A model generated the notes under the pieces. It was given only the letters and a program-made list of their open reading frames with translations, was not told the origin of the DNA and did no database searches. DNA of 64,000 nucleotides from positions 146,345 to 210,344 of the forward strand of contig NMRA01000270.1 of assembly GCA_002633005.1 (NCBI GenBank). The letters are read 5' to 3'. A program made the translations under genes and the position numbers. The first letter of the stretch is position 1. Each line of letters opens with the position of its first letter. Below, in pieces: positions 52,201 through 60,779 of this stretch. The stretch comes from Phoronis australis. Its lineage: Eukaryota > Phoronida > Phoronidae.

Positions 52201-53690
52201 TCCACTGGGATAAGTGCCTGAAGATATGTACTCGATGAAGCATTTTTCAGCTGACGTTCTACTTTGGTTTTCGACATTTTCATGCGATTCATAGGGTACA
52301 ATATGAGGAATATGTCAGATATTTTTGTTATACCTTGCGTACTGACTTGTTTACGGGCAAGTTGTGAGGCATCTTGGTATCCTTAACTAGCCATGTCATC
52401 CATGCCGTTGTTTTTCTATGTATGTATGTACCTTCCTTTTTCGCCAAATTTTACTTAAAAAGACATGCTAACGTGACCCAACCAATCACATATTGGTATA
52501 AATTAATAATCAAATTGTGCAGGCTTGCTACTTTCAAAAAGTACACGATTTTCTGAGGTAAATTCTACAGTTTTCTAGATATTAGAATATTAAACACGTG
52601 ACTTGTCGATAAGGTCCTACGTAACCTCAGTTTTACTGGAATAGAAGTCAAGGAATCGGTGATTTCAAATGAAATCTCGAAAAACACGGATTTTGTTTTA
52701 TAGTTCAAGTTAAAGCCAATAACTTTCCTGCAAACAACAAAACCTGTTTTGAGTCTCTTTAAGGTACCTTACATAGGCTCGAAACTCCATAGCCAGCGCC
52801 AGCAACATATTGTAAGTTCACGGAACACATTCCGAAATTCACCATTCCTAAAGTTTATTCGCATGGGTACTGTCAGCTACGCCCGAGCAGTCTGTCAAGT
52901 TTTCTGTGGAACTACTGCTGTCTTGCCGAGATTCCATTACGCCACAATCTATTATTCATAGTTCACTCTTATCTACTTACACAACGTAGGTGTGCTAGGT
53001 TTTGAGCGCACATGCGTCACTTATGACATAGCACCTGACGGGAAGATTACATAGAACATAACTGTTTTTTGACTGTTTTAGAGAGAACGCTGCTTTAGTT
53101 ATTCAAAACAGAACCGAGACGATTCACATTCTGTCTATACAGCAGTTGGTCGAGCTAACTTCAGGCAGTGACACATGCGCGCACCCAGCTTAAAATATGG
53201 GGGACTCGATTTTTTGAGAATGTGGACCTTTGACTAAATAAAAATTACTAGGTACGCTCAGAGCAGTGAATCGTGCGTTCGCCGAATTTTGGTAGTTCCT
53301 GCCCTTTTAGTGGTTTTTTGTCCAGTTTACTCTGACTTTTTGTTTCACTGCGGCGGACCTTTTTGCCCACTTCGCCAAATGTGGGGGTGCCCCCAAGCCT
53401 CCCCTGGGTACGCGCATGTGACATGACTATGGCCCATCACTAATTGGGATTCATTGTTTGCCCATTGTTACACCCCATATGCACGTGTCTTCCAGCCAGC
53501 TCTTTGCGTCGCAGAGGCTCAATTCCTTACTTTATAGAGGCATACTTGTAGATGCAGGGACCGTCTTGGGATGGGTACAACCAGGTAGTGGGGCGAAGGT
53601 AGTGTCCTGGGCTGCACTTACCTCGAGGCTGTAACTTTTCTGAAAGGCTAGCCTCCTCGCTGCTGTATCAGAGTCCGTAGACGCGTTCAT
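34079..53690 (-). CDS. TH: Tyrosine hydroxylase (tyrosine 3-monooxygenase), 11 coding exons, complete
   Basis: Rate-limiting enzyme of catecholamine synthesis: converts L-tyrosine to L-DOPA with O2, tetrahydrobiopterin and non-haem iron, in the cytosol of catecholaminergic cells. Exons join as 44711..44968 etc. (listed separately) into 1572 nt, 523 residues plus stop, close to the 497-528 of human TH. Seen: KRRSLIEDA phosphorylation motif (Ser32, matching human Ser40); ACT domain about 86-163; [11 protein letters not shown] entry to the catalytic domain at 171-181; RPVAG at 295-299; substrate-type Arg322 and Asp334; HELLGH with iron ligands His337 and His342; Glu382 in YWFTVEFGL. All lie at a constant +6 offset from human TH. 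Asp431 (YQD) is the TH-type residue where phenylalanine hydroxylase has Val. HSPEPDC and VYFVSESF-type segments also favour TH over PAH or TPH. The C-terminus runs about 20 residues past the usual end. No frameshift or stop, and every junction is GT-AG. Confidence 0.96.
35061..35330 (+). repeat. Dispersed ~260-bp repeat, copy 1 (TH intron 10)
   Basis: TTAAAAGGATACCAAACCCG, GTTTTGGCCTATTAACAGAT, GACAACCCTCAAATGCTTGG and TGCTAAACGGGCAAGCGTGA match 60498-60770 in the same order. Confidence 0.7.
35360..35589 (-). CDS. TH: TH coding exon 10 (third iron ligand)
   Basis: Residues 376-451 plus two bases of codon 452. Acceptor cgtttttccag, donor gtagtc. Encodes [19 protein letters not shown], with Glu382 the third iron ligand, then [16 protein letters not shown] and [17 protein letters not shown]. 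Asp431 in YQD occupies the position that discriminates TH (Asp) from PAH (Val). Confidence 0.98.
35719..35825 (+). repeat. Diverged copy of the ACGCTAGGAC family (TH intron 9)
   Basis: GGTCTCGCTACAAAAGCAAA, CTACGAGAGATGTCGCCGAG and CGTGATTTTGGCTAGATTTT parallel the interior of the copies at 30934 and 55449; the ends have decayed. Confidence 0.5.
36047..36224 (+). mobile_element. CATGCGCGCACCC-family MITE, with target duplication TCATT (TH intron 9)
   Basis: 178 bp. Starts CATGCGCGCACCCGGGGG and ends with the complement of CATGCACGCACCCAGC. TCATT flanks it at 36042-36046 and 36225-36229. The left end has a second foldback: G run, GCTCGTTCGAGC, C run. Confidence 0.8.
36814..36940 (-). CDS. TH: TH coding exon 9 (iron-binding HELLGH)
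   Basis: Residues 333 (part) to 375. Acceptor ttaattccag, donor gtatgg. Encodes [19 protein letters not shown] and [18 protein letters not shown]. His337 and His342 are the two iron-ligand histidines; Asp334 is the substrate-contact aspartate. Phase 0 out, joining FAT to [10 protein letters not shown]. Confidence 0.98.
37157..37378. repeat. TACAGGG-ended element (TH 3' of exon 9, intron 8)
   Basis: Left TACAGGGACGGATC, right GATCCGCCAGTGCCCTGTA, inverted apart from a 5-base indel. The GGCGGATC-near-end layout with C-rich tract GGCCCCTCCC is a common MITE arrangement. Possible TA duplication. Confidence 0.45.
37558..37693 (-). CDS. TH: TH coding exon 8 (pterin and substrate region)
   Basis: Residues 288 (part) to 333 (part). 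Acceptor ctgtttcag, donor gtacgt. Encodes [19 protein letters not shown], then [20 protein letters not shown]. Arg322 in QYVRH corresponds to the substrate-binding Arg of human TH (316 plus the constant offset of 6). NHSPEP resembles TH more than PAH or TPH. Confidence 0.97.
38109..38254 (-). CDS. TH: TH coding exon 7
   Basis: Residues 239 (part) to 288 (part). Acceptor gcgtttcag, donor gtgcgt. Encodes [16 protein letters not shown] and [22 protein letters not shown] and [10 protein letters not shown] are invariant family motifs. Phase 2 in, phase 1 out; codon 288 becomes Arg across the junction. Confidence 0.97.
38948..38998 (-). CDS. TH: TH coding exon 6
   Basis: 51-nt exon, residues 222 (part) to 239 (part). 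Acceptor gctttttcag, donor gtatgt. Encodes [16 protein letters not shown] and the first two bases of Trp239. PIPRV.Y...E..TW is the family signature, so this short exon is secure. Confidence 0.94.
39231..39472 (+). repeat. Copy of the ~240-bp dispersed repeat (TH intron 5)
   Basis: CCATCACCAACAAGAACATC, GCGACTCAAGAAAACC, GTTGGCAGCGGAAATG, ATAATTCGATCTTAGTTTTC and CTAAACAGGGCGAAAC in family order. Confidence 0.65.
39602..39669 (-). CDS. TH: TH coding exon 5
   Basis: Residues 200-221 plus two bases of codon 222. Acceptor tccaacag, donor gtaagt. Encodes [20 protein letters not shown], matching the HPGF..YR.RR..IA.IAF block of the family. Confidence 0.93.
40664..40752 (-). CDS. TH: TH coding exon 4
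   Basis: Residues 170-199. Acceptor aaatttcag, donor gtaagt. Encodes [14 protein letters not shown] and [11 protein letters not shown], the start of the catalytic domain, corresponding to human VPWFPRKVSELDKC and HLVTKFDPDLD. Phase 1 in, phase 0 out. Confidence 0.96.
41067..41247 (-). CDS. TH: TH coding exon 3 (ACT domain)
   Basis: Residues 110-169 plus the first base of codon 170. Acceptor tttccttgcag, donor gtacga. Encodes [11 protein letters not shown] and [20 protein letters not shown], the remaining strands and helix of the ACT regulatory fold used by aromatic amino acid hydroxylases for dimerisation and feedback control. Confidence 0.95.
41248..44710 (-). other. TH intron 2 (3463 bp)
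   Basis: Bounded by donor gtcagt and acceptor ccttgcag within the ACT domain. Contains a copy of the ~240-bp dispersed repeat (42946-43200). No coding content that I can support. Confidence 0.85.
42946..43200 (+). repeat. Copy of the ~240-bp dispersed repeat (TH intron 2)
   Basis: CCATTACCACCAAGAACACT, GCCAGAGTTTATTGAGGTTG, CATTGCTTGTGACTCGAGTA and TTAGTCAGTTAAACAGGGCA in family order. Confidence 0.65.
44711..44968 (-). CDS. TH: TH coding exon 2 (phosphorylation segment and start of ACT domain)
   Basis: Residues 24-109. Acceptor ctgtttgcag, donor gtcagt, phase 0 on both sides. Starts [14 protein letters not shown], with Ser32 aligned to the PKA-regulated Ser40 of human TH. An acidic and Pro-rich linker ([14 protein letters not shown]) follows, then the first ACT strand and helix (KQVCLSFTL ... 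LARPLKTFE), matching the SALSRAVKVFE segment of human TH. Confidence 0.93.
46236..46405 (+). repeat. Three-unit tandem repeat, period about 58 bp (TH intron 1)
   Basis: Units at 46236, 46293 and 46351, each with TG(A/G)G(C/T)AGTG.TG near the start and AGCCGA(G/A).GG in the middle; units 2 and 3 share TACGTGTT. Diverged enough to be old. Confidence 0.65.
47484..47652 (-). mobile_element. CATGCGCGCACCC-family MITE, with target duplication GCTCTC (TH intron 1)
   Basis: 169 bp. Starts CATGCGCGCACCCAACATGG and ends with the complement of CATGCGCGCACCCAGGGG. GCTCTC flanks at 47478-47483 and 47653-47658. Reverse orientation relative to 36047 (CACCACTGTGAATTGCGC is the complement of its interior). 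Confidence 0.8.
51405..51600 (+). repeat. Poly-G/poly-C-bordered repeat fragment (TH intron 1)
   Basis: GGAGCGGATCCAAGATTTTG followed by a G run, and CCCCCTCTAAATCCTGG near the right end give inverted borders. The tail CGGGACATATGTCGAAnATA is shared with 27850-27880. Confidence 0.45.
53174..53418 (-). mobile_element. CATGCGCGCACCC-family MITE, with target duplication TGACA (TH intron 1)
   Basis: 245 bp. Starts CATGCGCGCACCCAGC and ends with the complement of CATGCGCGTACCCAGGGG. TGACA flanks at 53169-53173 and 53419-53423. TTTGCCCACTTCGCCAAATG is the complement of a motif in the copies at 30049 and 36047, so the orientation is reversed. It lies about 200 bp inside the TH intron 1 donor. Confidence 0.8.
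53622..53690 (-). CDS. TH: TH coding exon 1
   Basis: Residues 1-23, from ATG at 53690-53688 to donor gtaagt at 53621. Begins [13 protein letters not shown] and ends SYSLE. It carries no domain; like the N-terminus of other TH proteins it is short and Ser/Thr/Arg-rich. Start choice: first ATG downstream of a TATA-like site, in frame with exon 2 (phase 0). This is the least certain exon because N-termini are poorly conserved; an alternative first exon within the 8.65-kb intron 1 cannot be excluded. Confidence 0.75.
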
Positions 53691-53754
53691 GGTTCGCTTT
53701 TTCTCGTGCGGGTTTAAGGCAGAGGTTGTACTGTTTACGACAAGAGCAGGTAAG

Positions 53755-53845
53755 AGCGAATGAGTGCTGCTGCTTGTACAGCGGTGTTCACTTTATGAAT
53801 AATGTCAAGACGTGAATCCGCGCTCGTCAGCCAATCAGACTTCTT
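53755..53845 (-). promoter_or_regulatory. Possible TH core promoter
   Basis: On the minus strand a TATA-like CATAAAG (complement of 53791-53797) lies about 100 bp upstream of the TH ATG. A CTCATTC initiator-like sequence sits near 53762-53768, about 28 bp downstream. A CCAAT word lies at 53831-53836 on the plus strand. TGACGT-type half CREs occur farther upstream (near 53943 and 54264); CREs are known in vertebrate TH promoters. This is pattern matching only. Confidence 0.3.
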
Positions 53846-54734
53846 CTTTAAATGGTGGGACTGATATATCACTTTATTGATAATTTCACGGAAATTAATG
53901 GAACTAGTATTTATGAGTGAATAAAAGTATACTTAGATGGTTATGACGTTTGATCAATCAATACGCCACATTATGCCTTCGACGAGTAAATAGACGGTGC
54001 TGTTTACACTCGCAGTTCTTCAATTATTAGCGCGGCAAGGACGTTATCGAATTCTAGCATCAGAACAACAGTAAAATGACCCTTTCTACTTAACTTTAAA
54101 TGTTACATATTTGAAAATTTAATAAGAAAATTAGCCACGTCAACCCTGAAGCGCGGATCGATCGGCATAGATTCGTTAAGTAATGTATCAAAATGGGGGA
54201 ACGGTATACCAACAGTTATCGGCGTTTCATTTAGACACCACTTTTCATGTGTCGAAAATCCATGTGACGTAACTATAACATCGTGTGTAGTATGGGTCCG
54301 ATTACTTCACGTCATGTAGTTACTTGATTATCAAACTTCCGATTTGTGTTTTAAACTTTTTACGTTGAGCAAGATAATAAGGGAAATAGATATTAAAACC
54401 AACTGCTTTTATAAATAAGTTTGTATTTGATGTGGCATTTACGCGGGAAATGAGCAAAAAATGAAAAACTAGGTACATCAAAATTGACTAAATGTTTTGA
54501 TATATTGTTTGTTGACACAGCATTGCTAGCACCGCGCCTACAGTGCTAATAGAAAATGGGCGTTGGTCGTTAAAATGGTTTTCACAATATCTCGACATTG
54601 CTTTTTCGTCCAGTTTTGATAAATAATTACTCAGTATTATGCAGTAGTAGGTTGAGATAAACATAAAACTGCATCATAGTCGGTAAATATTGACAGAATT
54701 TCCAGATCAGAACTCCTTTTCATATTCGTGTTTG

Positions 54735-54985
54735 ATTTATTATTATTATTGTTATGGTTATTGTTATAGTTATGGTTATTGCTATTGTCATTATAATAAT
54801 TATTGTTAGTGTTAGTGTTAATAGGGTTATTATTGCTGTTTTTATTGTTATTATTATTATTATTATTATTGCTGTTATTATTATCATTATCATCATCATC
54901 ATCATCATCATCATTATTATCATTATTATTACTATTATTATCACTATTTTTGCTGTTATTATTGGTATTGGTATTATTATTTTTG
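54735..54985. repeat. ATT/ATC-type imperfect microsatellite
   Basis: Trinucleotide TTA/ATC runs with GTT and GTTATGGTTATT variants over about 250 bp. The long isoleucine- or leucine-rich ORFs on both strands are artefacts of the repeat. Confidence 0.9.
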
Positions 54986-55448
54986 ATATTGTTCTCATTA
55001 AACAGAAATTAAAACAAAGTTGCATTGTCTTGGTCCGACAATTGATCCGTGCAACAGTCTCAACTAAACTCATGACAGTTTTGTATTTGACAGTGTTCAT
55101 GGTGAAGACCTCTGAGACACACGAAAATGACATGGTATTGCAAGGTTTAAATTTTGTAACGGGTGTAACCACTTATATGTTTTCATTTGAAGGGACATTA
55201 TCGCTTTTACGTCCGGAAAAAAAACGCAACCGTGGAATTCTTATTGGACGGAGTAGATCAATGAGTAGACTTAGCTGTTGGCTCATAAAGATTGTTGACA
55301 TATGTGTCAATTGGTTTTTCAACTAATTGTTGGGTTGCCGGGGGAAAGATGAAACATTTGACAAAATCTTTGTGGCTGTGCAATTTTCTATGAACTGTCT
55401 TGATTGACGACTATGATTGCGGGGAGGGGGCTAAAACAAGCCACCCGC

Positions 55449-55580
55449 GTTCAGTAACGCTAGGACCTCGCTAAAAAACAAAACTTCGTGAAACTACGTG
55501 AGATATGGTCGTGTATTCTAAATGAGAACACCCGACTTTGGTTAGATTTTAGCTAAGTCCTAGCGTAGGTCCTGGCGTTG
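55449..55580 (+). mobile_element. Second good copy of the GTTCAGT/ACGCTAGGAC MITE
   Basis: GTTCAGTAACGCTAGGACCT at the left; TAGCTAAGTCCTAGCGTAGG and TCCTGGCGTTGACGC at the right. Same interior order as 30934-31075. Confidence 0.65.
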
Positions 55581-56820
55581 ACGCACGCCAGCATAGACAT
55601 GACCGTCGAGTAAAGAAGTTAGTCACGTGACAGAGACTAAGTTCGCCCATGTGCAGTGGTATAAAAAGCTGCAAAACTTGCCATTTATATTAACAACCCG
55701 GTGCGTGACGTCGAATTCCTAGTCGTCTTGCTTACCGCCGCTACGTGGGGGAGAGGCCGCGCAATTGTCACCGTCTCGGTTATGCAAGCCCCACGCAACT
55801 CTAAACCTGTTAATATTTTCTGACCTTCTCACGGACTCGAGTGCGATGAATGTTACAGATAGGCTATCCAATTGAGAGTTATTGATCTCAGTTTTAGTTA
55901 TTTCCGAAATTTACACCCACATGACGAACAAACAAGCCTGCGCACGCATGCTTGTAACCTACGCATGCTCACTTTGTTTTCAGATAAAATATTTGAGATC
56001 AATAACGAAGTCAGCATTCCACTTAACTCACCGAATTTATGAGCTATTAATAGACATGTACTGTAGGTCACAATTATTTTGTTGCAATAGAAAATTCAAA
56101 CCATACCCGCCTTTTCTTAAAGCAATTGATGAAACCTACATTCCTTTGTTTCGGTTTAAGTAAAAAACAAAAATGAAAAATAAGGGACATCTTTTAAGCA
56201 GTAACACCTATAAGTAGTGGTTTGATTAGTAAGAGGGTCTCGTATTTCTGTACATAGTTTGAATTGCCATTTAGGCCTAATAACATCTGTCCTAATGTTT
56301 ACCGAAAGGAAGTCTAGATCCCACTGCCCCCAGTATTGCACGTCTCATCACGGTTAGCCTCCGAGAAAACCCAACGATGCACATTACTTCCTCATCTACA
56401 CGAGAAATTAATTTCCTTGTGTATTGGTTTGGGGAGCAATCCTCCGAAATGCTAGTTATGTGTATTGCCTCACAGCTATTGTAAGGCAGGTCAAACAGAA
56501 ACTAACACACCAAATTCAGAAAATTTCGGTTCAAAATGTAAGTCAGAAATCTAGCTAATTTTTATTAAAAATTTCAACTAAAATAAAAGTAATTCTGAAA
56601 TCTCTACATTTGATGTACTCCGGGAATATTTTTTTCCAAAACCTGTCTCCTCGAATGACTACTTATTGTTAATTTAGCATGATTTAGAGCGATGACGCAA
56701 CTCGTGCTTCTTGAGGGCAGTTGAATCAGCCCATTTGACCAGCTAAAATCTACCACGAGTAAATTTAATTCTTGCATCACTCTGAACACATTGAAGTCGT
56801 GAATTGTCAAATATAATGAA

Positions 56821-56915
56821 CGGTTATGGCGAGGCAGTGTCCCAGTCTGACAGGTGCCCACTTTCTGTACTCGAGCTAGGTCGTGGATTCGAGTCCCACA
56901 TTGCCACACTGCTAA
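56821..56915 (+). repeat. Possible tRNA-type SINE head
   Basis: A-box-like TGGCGAGGCAGTG (from 56827) and a good B box GGATTCGAGTCCC (56885-56897) about 56 bp apart, the spacing of a tRNA with a variable arm. The segment does not fold into a full cloverleaf that I can draw, so I favour a SINE or tRNA relic over a functional tRNA. Confidence 0.4.
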
Positions 56916-57574
56916 AATCTTGGGTTCCGTTTCTAGTTCCTCAGCTCGGTTTTAGATATGTATTAGTAAAGCACAAAAATGGTTCCAGCTGATCAGCGCA
57001 ATGGGTCCAACGTGTTCCAGACCGCCTGCCATTATTTTTTATAAAACGGTTAGGCCATTATCCGAACTTCGTCTACGTCACGAACAACACCCGTACATAT
57101 GGGTGTTCTTTTCGTAACTCTGGTACCTGCGACGGGTACACTCTACTATGCGTATACCAGCGTATGCTGAAAACTACTACTATCGGCCATTAGTTTGCTG
57201 TTCCTCTAGCGGCGACGCAGTATGGTACGAAAATGCTACTTCATGTACCACTTGACATGCTTGCGTGTTTTTGAGTGTTGCTAAATCAGTGCCAGTCCAA
57301 TGCATACAGAACAATAAAATACCGTTGGAGAAAGACGTGACGGTGCAACTATGTTTCGAGAACAATGTTAGCGCCTGTTCATGTCAGGAACAGCACATTG
57401 AAAAGATCACGTGTCTGTGCCACGATCCTGACATGCGCACACTGAGTAAGAAATCGGAGTCTGCGTTTGACCACTATTAGAAAAGTTTGGAAGTGTTGCG
57501 CAACCCAGCCTAGGTTAAATCATGGGCGTCGCAGCATTGAAAAAAGTGGGGGGCTAAAGCCCCCTCAGCCCCCC

Positions 57575-57754
57575 NNNNNNNNNNNNNNNNNNNNNNNNNN
57601 NNNNNNNNNNNNNNNNNNNNNNNNNNNNNNNNNNNNNNNNNNNNNNNNNNNNNNNNNNNNNNNNNNNNNNNNNNNNNNNNNNNNNNNNNNNNNNNNNNNN
57701 NNNNNNNNNNNNNNNNNNNNNNNNNNNNNNNNNNNNNNNNNNNNNNNNNNNNNN
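57575..57754. other. Assembly gap, 180 N, between C runs
   Basis: Left border GGGGGGCTAAAGCCCCCTC then AGCCCCCC; right border a long C run. ORFs spanning it are not real. The palindromic GC-rich context suggests a foldback element blocked sequencing. Confidence 0.95.
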
Positions 57755-58919
57755 CCCCCCCCCCCCCAGCCCCCTATGGTGCCCCACCCATGGCAAGTCG
57801 TATGGTGGTCCCAACCACAATATTCGAAGGAATTTGTCTGCGCAATCCTTGAAAACGGCATGCCGACGGCGTTTATTTATTTGTTTCTGTCGTATCCGTA
57901 GGGGGTTGAATTGGGCCCCTGAGACCCCCCCCCGAGTCCATCTATGAAAAGTGCATAAATGCAAAAGACGACATTGCTAAAGAACAATTTTTGATTTTTT
58001 TTCAATTTTATAATGTTTCTTATGTAAGTTCACCTTTGTTGTAACATTACCGTGAAATTATTTAAATACGTATTTTCGAAAAGGGAAGAAGTCAAATGTC
58101 ATTTCAAATAAAAGCTCAACGTAAAAGATGGAATTTTCATGCAATAAAACGATCGTCAAACTACCACCATCAACTGATAAGCAGAGTAATTTGCACAAGA
58201 AATTCGAATATAATGGAAGTGTTAAATCGTGTAAGCCTACAAATTCTAGAGTTTTACATCGTCATTACACTTCACCTCGCTTACCCGTAGTGAAGTGGCT
58301 GATTCATTCGGAAATGTCACAAGTCGAATACTTGTGAAGCACAAAATAACGTCTGAAAATAGTCACGTATAACTTACATTTCATCGGAAATAAATGAGTA
58401 AGCGAACTTGGAATTAGAAAAGCTTATCATGGATGAAATTCTACATCATTGGCTTATAAATTTTAATGTGTCAGACAACGAGGACTGTCAGAGGTCACAA
58501 CGCAAATCGACAAGGGCCTCGGCAGGCTCGAAAATGCTAGGTAGAATACTTGAAAAGATAAAAATAAGTTGTTCGCGGATATGTTCTTTGCGTCTTCGTC
58601 ATTGATGGATGATGGCGGTTTTCTATTGATGCCAACAGTTACAAGCCTGGTGATTGATTTTTGATGCATATATCTTGGTTAAAACAACCATAAAACCTAC
58701 ATGAAAACGAAAATTGACACTCGTTAAAAGGAACGGTTGTTTAAAGCTCGATCGCTTGTAAAACGAATTCCCGAGTGTATAAAGGTTGGTAAACCTTCCG
58801 ATGTCGTGATTAAACACGAGATCACCTTGATGAGTAATATTTGAAAACATTCGGACACCCAGGTCGCACGTAAGGTAGCATGTAGTCCAGGAGAGATGAG
58901 AACTCTCAAAGAAACGGTG

Positions 58920-59100
58920 AAGAAAGTTAGAATTATCATTCTCGTTATCATCGTCGTCATCGTCACCGCCAGCTTTACCATCACCTCCATCGTCACCATA
59001 ATCATCACCACCATCATCATCACCACCACCATCGTCATCACCATCTTCTTCTTCTTTTCTTCTACTTATCCTTCATTAACATCATCATCATCGTCTGTAA
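58920..59100. repeat. CATCAC/CGTCAT-type microsatellite
   Basis: CAT, CGT, CAC and TTC triplet runs over about 180 bp; ORFs on both strands are repeat products. Confidence 0.85.
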
Positions 59101-59114
59101 TATCAATATTATAA

Positions 59115-60490
59115 TTGTGAATATTAAGATCCATGTCATTTTCATATTAATACCACCCCCATTTGGTATTACCTGCCAGTAACACTAAAACTACTACCAA
59201 GAATAACAGCATTACTACAGCGTAACAAGAGGAATTTATTGCAGAGTCAAGTTTATTTCAGTATTTAGTTCAGCATTCAGTTTAGTAATTCAAAATGAAC
59301 GCCATACAGAGTCCCCGACGAACAAATAATCAAAAGCAAACAACCATTCAGCTGGTATGGATATGATTCATTTTTAATTCCCATAATGTCGTGCTTCAGT
59401 AGAGATGTTGCAAATATCACCATCGCATATAGACGCGAAATTACGCACATGCAGAAATGTGCGAAATTATTATTCCTTTTCAAATAATCTTTTAAGATTG
59501 TGACAATTTCAAGTTAAAACATGAAATTGTCACAATTGGAGCAATTTTTAACACATCTAGTATGATCAACGGGACTACTTTCATGACCCGGAGGTCTATA
59601 TTTATGAAAATAATTCTTGATTGGAAGGATACCGTTATCAGCATCGGCATGCAATTGGAAGCGTCGGCCATGAATGGGAACAACGGACACAAATATTGGG
59701 GAAGGCGTACCTTCATATAGGAAGGACGCACCCAAAACTGGGAGGGGCCATCGAATCCAAAAATAGGAAGGACGCATGAAATGAGGGAGATATTGAAGCA
59801 GCGTCTTTGTAAGATTTATCTGCACGTCATCTGAGTTTGCCATGTTTGTCAACTTATGAAGTGTGCCTAGGCCCCCTGTGCTTCCCATTACGTCTTGACC
59901 CGCATGTACTATGTGAGGTGACCTCGTCGGCACTATTTCAGAAATAAACTAGCGCACTACCGTAAGCAAATCTGAACGAACTGTCAAGATATCAGTTACT
60001 TCCAGTAATCACTCGTTAAAAATATTACATCCTGGAGCATTGCTTTAGTAACTACGAATTGTCCGCTGGCGCATAGGTGTATTTAAGTTAAATGTAAAAC
60101 TATGAGAATCAGGTACCTAGAATTTTATGCTGGGGTATTTTTTATCTTTCTCATTAATAAATTCATTAAATGGAAATGTTTGTTCAGCAAAGATACTTAA
60201 TCCCCAGCGGTCATTACGTTGTATAAATATGCAGTTTACCTGCCGGTTTATCACAAACGTTTCAAGAAAATATTGATGACATTAAACACGTTTTATTCAT
60301 TTATCCGGGTAGCATCAGTTTCGGTAGCGTCGACAACTGTTCATAATAATTCTGGTGTGTTTTAAATTTCTAAAAAAGAAGCCGGACGTCGTGCGTGATT
60401 GAGATGAGAGAAAGAGATGAAGGCGGAAAAGGGCAGAAAACTAGGATGCTTTGGACAAAGTTAACTTTATCCGTCTTTGTACGCCTCTTT
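59115..60490. other. No supported gene
   Basis: Minus-strand ORF 59514-59933 overlaps a region with the word GGAAGGACGCA repeated three times and has no recognisable domain. Confidence 0.4.
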
Positions 60491-60497
60491 TCGCATA

Positions 60498-60770
60498 TTA
60501 AAAGGGTACCAAACCCGGTTTTGGCCTATTAACAGATTTTAAAAACAACTACTTCTCGAGTGAAACAAAATAATGTTTCGTAACCCTCGACAAAATTCAA
60601 ATGTTTCGAGCAAAATTTGAAAAATTCTTGAAAATTTTGTTAAACGAGCAAACCTGACCTACGCTTTAGGCGAATTACTCGAAATATGTAGGGAAAGAGC
60701 TGGAACTACCAAGAATCATAATATCCTGTCTGTGACAAAGAAAGTAGGAATTTTTATTTTGAAACCTGCT
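60498..60770 (+). repeat. Dispersed ~260-bp repeat, copy 2
   Basis: TTAAAAGGGTACCAAACCCG, GTTTTGGCCTATTAACAGAT, GTAACCCTCGACAAAATTCA and TTAAACGAGCAAACCTGACC match 35061-35330. Confidence 0.7.
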
Positions 60771-60779
60771 TTTATCATT

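Larger units (their letters stand above)
44969..53621 (-). other. TH intron 1 (8653 bp)
   Basis: Donor gtaagt after residue 23, acceptor tttgcag before residue 24. It holds two MITE-like elements (47484-47652 and 53174-53418), a three-unit tandem repeat (46236-46405), and a poly-G/poly-C-rich repeat fragment near 51405-51600. ORFs here are short and lack family motifs. Its length and position make it the likeliest place for TH enhancers or an alternative first exon, but nothing in the sequence proves either. Confidence 0.85.

Noticed and set aside
54720-55326. Long ORFs rich in Ile, Leu and Met on both strands
   Set aside because: They read through an ATT/ATC microsatellite in several frames at once; there is no domain or splice context.
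59514-59933. 139-residue minus-strand ORF
   Set aside because: It overlaps a repeated GGAAGGACGCA word and an alternative frame is equally open; no domain.
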